64,000 bases of DNA from NCBI GenBank assembly GCA_003342895.1, contig PTFA01000338.1:124001-188000 (forward strand). The letters are read 5' to 3'. Below the pieces are notes generated by a model. The model saw only the letters and a list, made by a program, of their open reading frames with translations, had not been told where the DNA came from and searched no databases. The position numbers and the translations under genes are program-made. Positions 60,022 to 64,000 of the stretch are shown here, piece by piece. Position 1 is the stretch's first letter, and every line of letters begins with the position of its first letter. Source of the stretch: Casuarius casuarius. Lineage: Eukaryota > Chordata > Aves > Casuariiformes > Casuariidae.

Positions 60022-60689
60022 CCCCCCTAAAGGATTGCCTTGAGAATGGGAAGGGAACAAGGCACAAAAGCTTTAATCTGCACCAGCAGAATAATGATCA
60101 AGCGCATCGACACCTCTCTGCTGCCCACAAAACCAGACACCATCCATTTGCCCCTCCTGCCCTGGATAAGAGAGTGACTCTGGGGGAGAAGGGCTGTCCC
60201 ATTGCATATGACAGCTTGACTTTAGCAGGATTTGGGCTGGGAAAGCACCTCACATGCTGGTGGCAAGAGAAACCCCTTGCAGAACTGGCCCCAGTTTGCC
60301 TGACTCAGCAGCAATACGATGGTTGCAGCAAGCCCCAGGAGCCCAGTGCTCATGTCCTCCAAAATGCAGGACTGCAAACTAGAGAAGTCCTGGAGCTGCT
60401 CATGCCTGGCTCAGCCACCCTGGATGCAGGAGCTGCTGTGTCCTGGGGAAGGACTTTTAGCTGAGCCATGAGTTCAGCTCTGAGCACCTCTTCAATGCGA
60501 GCCAGTGCCCTGCCCAGCTGCAGTCAGGTTCAGCCTGACCTCCTTTGCCAACACCCACTGCTTTATGCTAATCCTGCAGCCTTGCCTAGGCTTCAGCTGA
60601 TTCAGCCTAGGGCTTTTCCAAGCAGCTGGAAATCCTGTGCCGCCTCACTCAAAAAACATGGTGTTTTCCATAGCATATAATAACAGAGA
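57831..60689. other. Non-coding stretch, simple repeats only
   Basis: No gene was recognised. A C10 run lies at 57,915-57,924, and a TTATT-rich patch at 58,357-58,385. A 184-codon plus-strand open frame at 59,910-60,464 runs through the CA microsatellite and has no recognisable domain. Minus-strand frames at 57,725-58,310 and 58,829-59,188 are likewise unassigned. Confidence 0.45.
59985..60020 (+). repeat. (CA)18 microsatellite
   Basis: A pure CA dinucleotide run of 36 bases, preceded by an ACACACGTGTGC palindromic word near 59,966. Dinucleotide arrays this long are usually length-variable between individuals. Confidence 0.97.
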
Positions 60690-60800
60690 TGCGACAAAAA
60701 TGATTTGCCAAGGTCATTTCTGGACAGCACCTAGCACGGAGCAGCCCAGGTTGAAGCTGGGCCCCGCTGCTGATTTAATCTAATGTAAACACATAACTAC
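60690..60800 (+). mobile_element. Possible MIR3-like SINE tail
   Basis: TGGACAGCACCTAGCACGGAGC near 60,721 resembles the amniote SINE tail (TGTACAGCACCTAGCACAATGGGG). Weaker agreement follows in GGTTGAAGCTGGGCCCCGC and AATCTAATGTAAACA. The head is not recognised. The same kind of tail appears near 45,050. Confidence 0.4.
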
Positions 60801-62639
60801 CAACAATCTTGAGGCCACAATGAGAGAAAATGATGTTTAAACCCTTTCAAAAGCAATGGAGACCAAGCAAAAGGATGCTCTAAGAACCTGACAAAAACTC
60901 AAATCATCTTCAGGGGGAAATTAGCAAGCACTGCTGCTGGCTGGACCCAATTTATTAAGGTCTCAGAGCAAGCAATCATGAAGAAAAGAGATAAATAATC
61001 TTCAGAGAGAACAATTGCAGATCAGTTGTGACACAATCAGGAGACCAGTTTCTCAGGGCGGGGAAGAGGGGGGATGCTGGGCCTTTCTCTCATTAATCAG
61101 AAATAAAAGCCAGAAATATATGTCTATCTCTGCTCTACAGTGCCGCTGCAATTGATTGTTAATTGTTCTCTTTGAAGATTATTTATCTCTTTCCCTCAGG
61201 ATCGGTCCCTCCTCCCCTCTCTGCTCCTTCCCATAAAAAAAGAATGACCCTAATGTATCTTGAAAGGATAACTCGCATAGCAGGAGATGCTTTGCAGTGT
61301 CATTATGAGCGCCCAAGCAGCTGGATGGAGAAAGAAGTTACCCATTATGGTCACAATTTTGTCTGTTTAGTGGGAAAGGGCAGAGAGTAGCTTTAAGAGA
61401 GGCATCAGAGAGTTGACAGATGGGAAATCAAGCTGCATTTTCTTCTCTCTGGCTCTCAGTGAACTTGGTTTGGGGTTGTGTGATATACGGACCTAGGCTT
61501 GGAGCCCCGACTGCGCTCATCCGTTAATGCCAGTAACACAAGGGTCCTGGCAAAGACCACCCAAAACCTCGCACTGTTCAGCGAATTAAGCACAGCTGAG
61601 TCTGAGAGGGACACTGGGGTCAGGGTGTGTGTGTAGAGGGGTATCCTATTTTTTAAAGATTTTATTAAAGGCTATTTTTTTAGAGATTTATTATATTCCA
61701 AAAATCTTATTTTGGCTGAAGTACATGATTAGGGATGCCAACCCAGGATCTGTTAAACGCTTTCCCCAGCAAGCACTGGGAATGGGAAGATGCCTGAGAT
61801 GAGATCACTGGTAGTCAGTGTTTTGGGGAGGTAGTAGGAGGCAGATTGTACCAGAATGGTAAATACCTGCTTGCTGCCCTAGTCTGCACCTCCTCACTCC
61901 TTCAGGGAGAGAGCAGGGGGACTGCATGGCACAGTCCAGGACCCTGAAGCCTTTGGGGTGGTATTTGCACCCGGATGTCTATGCATAACATGGGGCGAGA
62001 GGGACCATGCTGGGAACGAGCACAGCAAAATGCTCCCACTGTTGCTTGTCTGAAAGGACCCAGTGGAGCAGCTGCTCTGCACGGTCCCAGGAAAGGCGGA
62101 CTTCGGTCTTCTGGCACAGCTCGTTTCTGAGCATAGCGGCTGGCAGCTGCGTGCCACCATGTTGTCCTTCACTTACTCCACCTGTGGCATGCCCCAACAT
62201 GCTGCAGTAAAGCTCTTTCAGTGCCTAACACACTCAAACACCGTGTTTTGTTCATTTATTTGCTTCTTTTCTTTGACAGGGCTTCTGGGTCTGGAGCAGA
62301 GCGTTTCACTCCTGTGCTTTGCCAGACTGTGCTTGCCTGTGCACCAGGGGGACTGGTGTGAGGACCGGGCGCAGATGAATCTGCCAGACCCAGCAGCACG
62401 CTGGTGCCCTGGGAAGCAGCAGCACGGGTGCCCTGGGACCCCGCACACAGCACGGAGCTAAGGGTGTCCCACCAAACAGGAAGGAGCAGCCTGAAGGCTG
62501 GACCGCCAAAAGCATGCCGTGAAACTCAGAAAGTTGCGTTGAAGGGGGAAAGCTCCCTGGCGTGCGTCAGCCAACGCGCATCTCACCATGAGCATGTGGA
62601 AGGGAACAGAAGCTTTTGCTGAGTGACCCCAAACTGTCA
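60801..62639. other. Non-coding stretch, nothing assigned
   Basis: Unique-looking sequence. AT-rich at 61,085-61,190 and 61,650-61,720. Open frames reach 132 codons (62,063-62,461, plus) and overlap several minus-strand frames, the usual pattern of chance frames in GC-rich sequence. No repeat body was recognised. Confidence 0.45.
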
Positions 62640-62830
62640 CAGGCAGGACCTGGAGAAGACAGTGGTGAGGTGAAAAAAATGCACATTGCCTTCCTCCAGG
62701 CTTGTTTTCCCTGCATGTAAAGTGGAGATCATCTGTCTGCCTGCCAAAGGGGTGGCAGGACAAAATCTATTACTGTTTGGAGGCACTGAGGTCTCTGAGT
62801 AGAAGCAGCTGCGGAAGGGCAAAGGGTGAT
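62640..62830 (+). mobile_element. MIR-type SINE fragment
   Basis: GGCTTGTTTTCCCTGCATGTAAAG then TGGAGATCATCTGTCTGCCTGCC near 62,699-62,744 matches the sense MIR3 core (CAGTTTCCCCATCTGTAAAATGGGGATAATACTGCCTACC). AAAGGGGTGGCAGGACAAAATC then TATTACTGTTTGGAGGCACTGAGG near 62,745-62,790 matches the block CACAGGGGTGTTGTGAGGATAAATC-ATTAATGTTTGTGAAGCACTCAGA. Four blocks in the right order make this a good call despite divergence. Confidence 0.7.
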
Positions 62831-64000
62831 AATTATTATCACAGAAGAAATTCCCAACTGTGGAATCAGCATGTCTCATTAGCCTTTCAAAATGAGTACT
62901 CCCTAAAAGGAGAGAAGTCTTGGAGGAACCAGCTGTGAGGAGGAGCCTGCATTCAGCGTTCACTGCAAGGCCAGATCACCCGGAAAAAAGCTGCTCAGCA
63001 CTCAACATACACACAATCTGTTGCATCTTTTTGAAAAATTTGATCACCAGTCAGGCAGCTAACTGGAGCCCAGAAAGCATCTACATTCCAGTTCTTCCTC
63101 TCTTTGTGAGTAGACACAGAAGTTCATGTTTGCAGGACATGGTATTTTAGAAGAGGACCCTGATCCTCCCCTCAAAGCCTGTAACCCAACTTGCTCATAA
63201 AAACACTCCTGTGGTTGGAAAAGGATGCTCACTTGATTTCTCCACTTGCTATGTCTTGTCAGGATTTAAGCTCACTTAAAATGCCTCTTCCTCTTCTGTT
63301 TTCCAGCTTGAAATGGTCATTACTTTTCTTTTTACTTGAAAAAGACGTTGTCCACTATTTTGTCATAAATAAATATATAAATCAAATTCATTGAACCCAA
63401 AACATGCTAGTACCAGTTTTGATGAGATTCTTTTTGAGAAGATTCATCTGGTCTTTGATGATATTTTTAATGAAAACCAGGAAGAGAGATACAAAATAGC
63501 CAACAGCACAAAAGTTAAACCACTCAGCCTGGACAGCAGAGAATCACTGAATTCAGCTCTCCTATATCATGAGGTGGTCACTAGCGTTGGCCGGCCTCTA
63601 GAATTGCTTTTTCCTTTTTTTTTTCTTCACAAGCTATAAATGCATTAAAATAAAATTAAAAACCTTGGTTTCATGCCAGTACAGGGGGAAAAAAAGCAAA
63701 GTTTCAAAAACTTTATTTTCCTGATAAAATGAAACTTTTGCTTTCCAGCTCTTCTGGCAGAGTAGGTGTCAGCTTACTTGTGACAGTGAAAAGGCACAGC
63801 AGGTTTGCTGAACATCTGATGTGCACAGAGAGGTCCCTATAAGATTGTCCACATTTTCTGTACCAGCAAATATTTGTCTTCTGCATAACAGTTAAAGGGA
63901 TTCTTCAGTTGTTCTCTCAGCACTGGGGTCATTCAAGCTCTGGTACAACAAATATTGCATCTAATGAGAGCGAGCAGCACTTGATCTCCAGGTAAAGGCA
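62831..64000. other. AT-rich non-coding stretch at the window end
   Basis: No confirmed gene. An 82-codon plus-strand open stretch at 63,391-63,639 starts at TTG and encodes an acidic, serine-rich peptide that looks somewhat protein-like (for example TSFDEILFEKIHLVFDDIF). No acceptor, ATG or known family goes with it. T- and A-rich runs occur at about 63,607-63,625 and 63,690-63,720. Confidence 0.4.

Noticed and set aside
59910..60464. 184-codon frame containing a histidine-threonine run
   Set aside because: The repeated dipeptide comes from the (CA)18 microsatellite and the rest shows no domain.
1..64000. CRISPR arrays, operons, tRNA or rRNA genes, endogenous retroviruses
   Set aside because: No regularly spaced direct repeats with unique spacers, no tRNA A/B box pair in a cloverleaf context, no rRNA core words and no LTR pair or retroviral polymerase motifs were seen.

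Overview
This window looks like non-coding nuclear DNA from a vertebrate, most likely a sauropsid (bird, crocodilian or turtle). The main evidence is a set of old, truncated CR1 LINE fragments of the amniote type and several MIR-like SINE remnants, with no L1, Alu, bacterial or viral gene organisation. No young CR1 copy, no intact LTR element and no turtle-type tRNA SINE was recognised, and recognisable repeats cover only a small part of the window. That favours a repeat-poor lineage such as birds, but the species cannot be fixed by eye. All family assignments rest on remembered consensus patterns, not on an alignment.

No protein-coding gene could be supported with confidence. The longest stop-free stretches (219, 190 and 184 codons) have no recognisable domain. 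The first two begin at non-ATG codons, and all three lie in GC-rich or low-complexity sequence, as expected of chance open frames. The best gene-like signal is a weak, phase-compatible pair of exon-like segments on the plus strand at 32,403-32,460 and 33,079-33,131. They have good splice-site sequences and a terminal stop codon, but no recognised homology.

Layout: 1-14 kb is relatively CpG-rich and carries three compact CpG clusters (near 2.4, 5.8 and 11.5-11.9 kb), a run of short AAATTT-centred inverted repeats (5.1-5.2 kb), a CR1 3' end at 6.6 kb and MIR-like fragments. From 15 to 31 kb the sequence is strongly CpG-poor, with one clear sense CR1 fragment (18.8-19.4 kb) and a 122-base pure homopurine microsatellite at 28.4 kb. 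From 31 to 44 kb lie the exon-like pair, an antisense CR1 (35.1 kb) and a CpG cluster at 40.6-41.2 kb. The stretch 44-55 kb is the densest in ancient CR1 pieces, mostly antisense, and also holds a perfect 27-base palindrome (46.19 kb) and an 18-base minisatellite (52.6 kb). The last 9 kb has three MIR-like fragments, a (CA)18 microsatellite and unassigned AT-rich sequence.

The window therefore reads as an intergenic or large-intron segment whose possible functions are regulatory (CpG clusters, AT-rich blocks with octamer-like motifs). Nothing here can be shown to be a new biological system. The items most worth checking are the exon pair, the inverted-repeat cluster, the 27-base palindrome and the coding-phase minisatellite.
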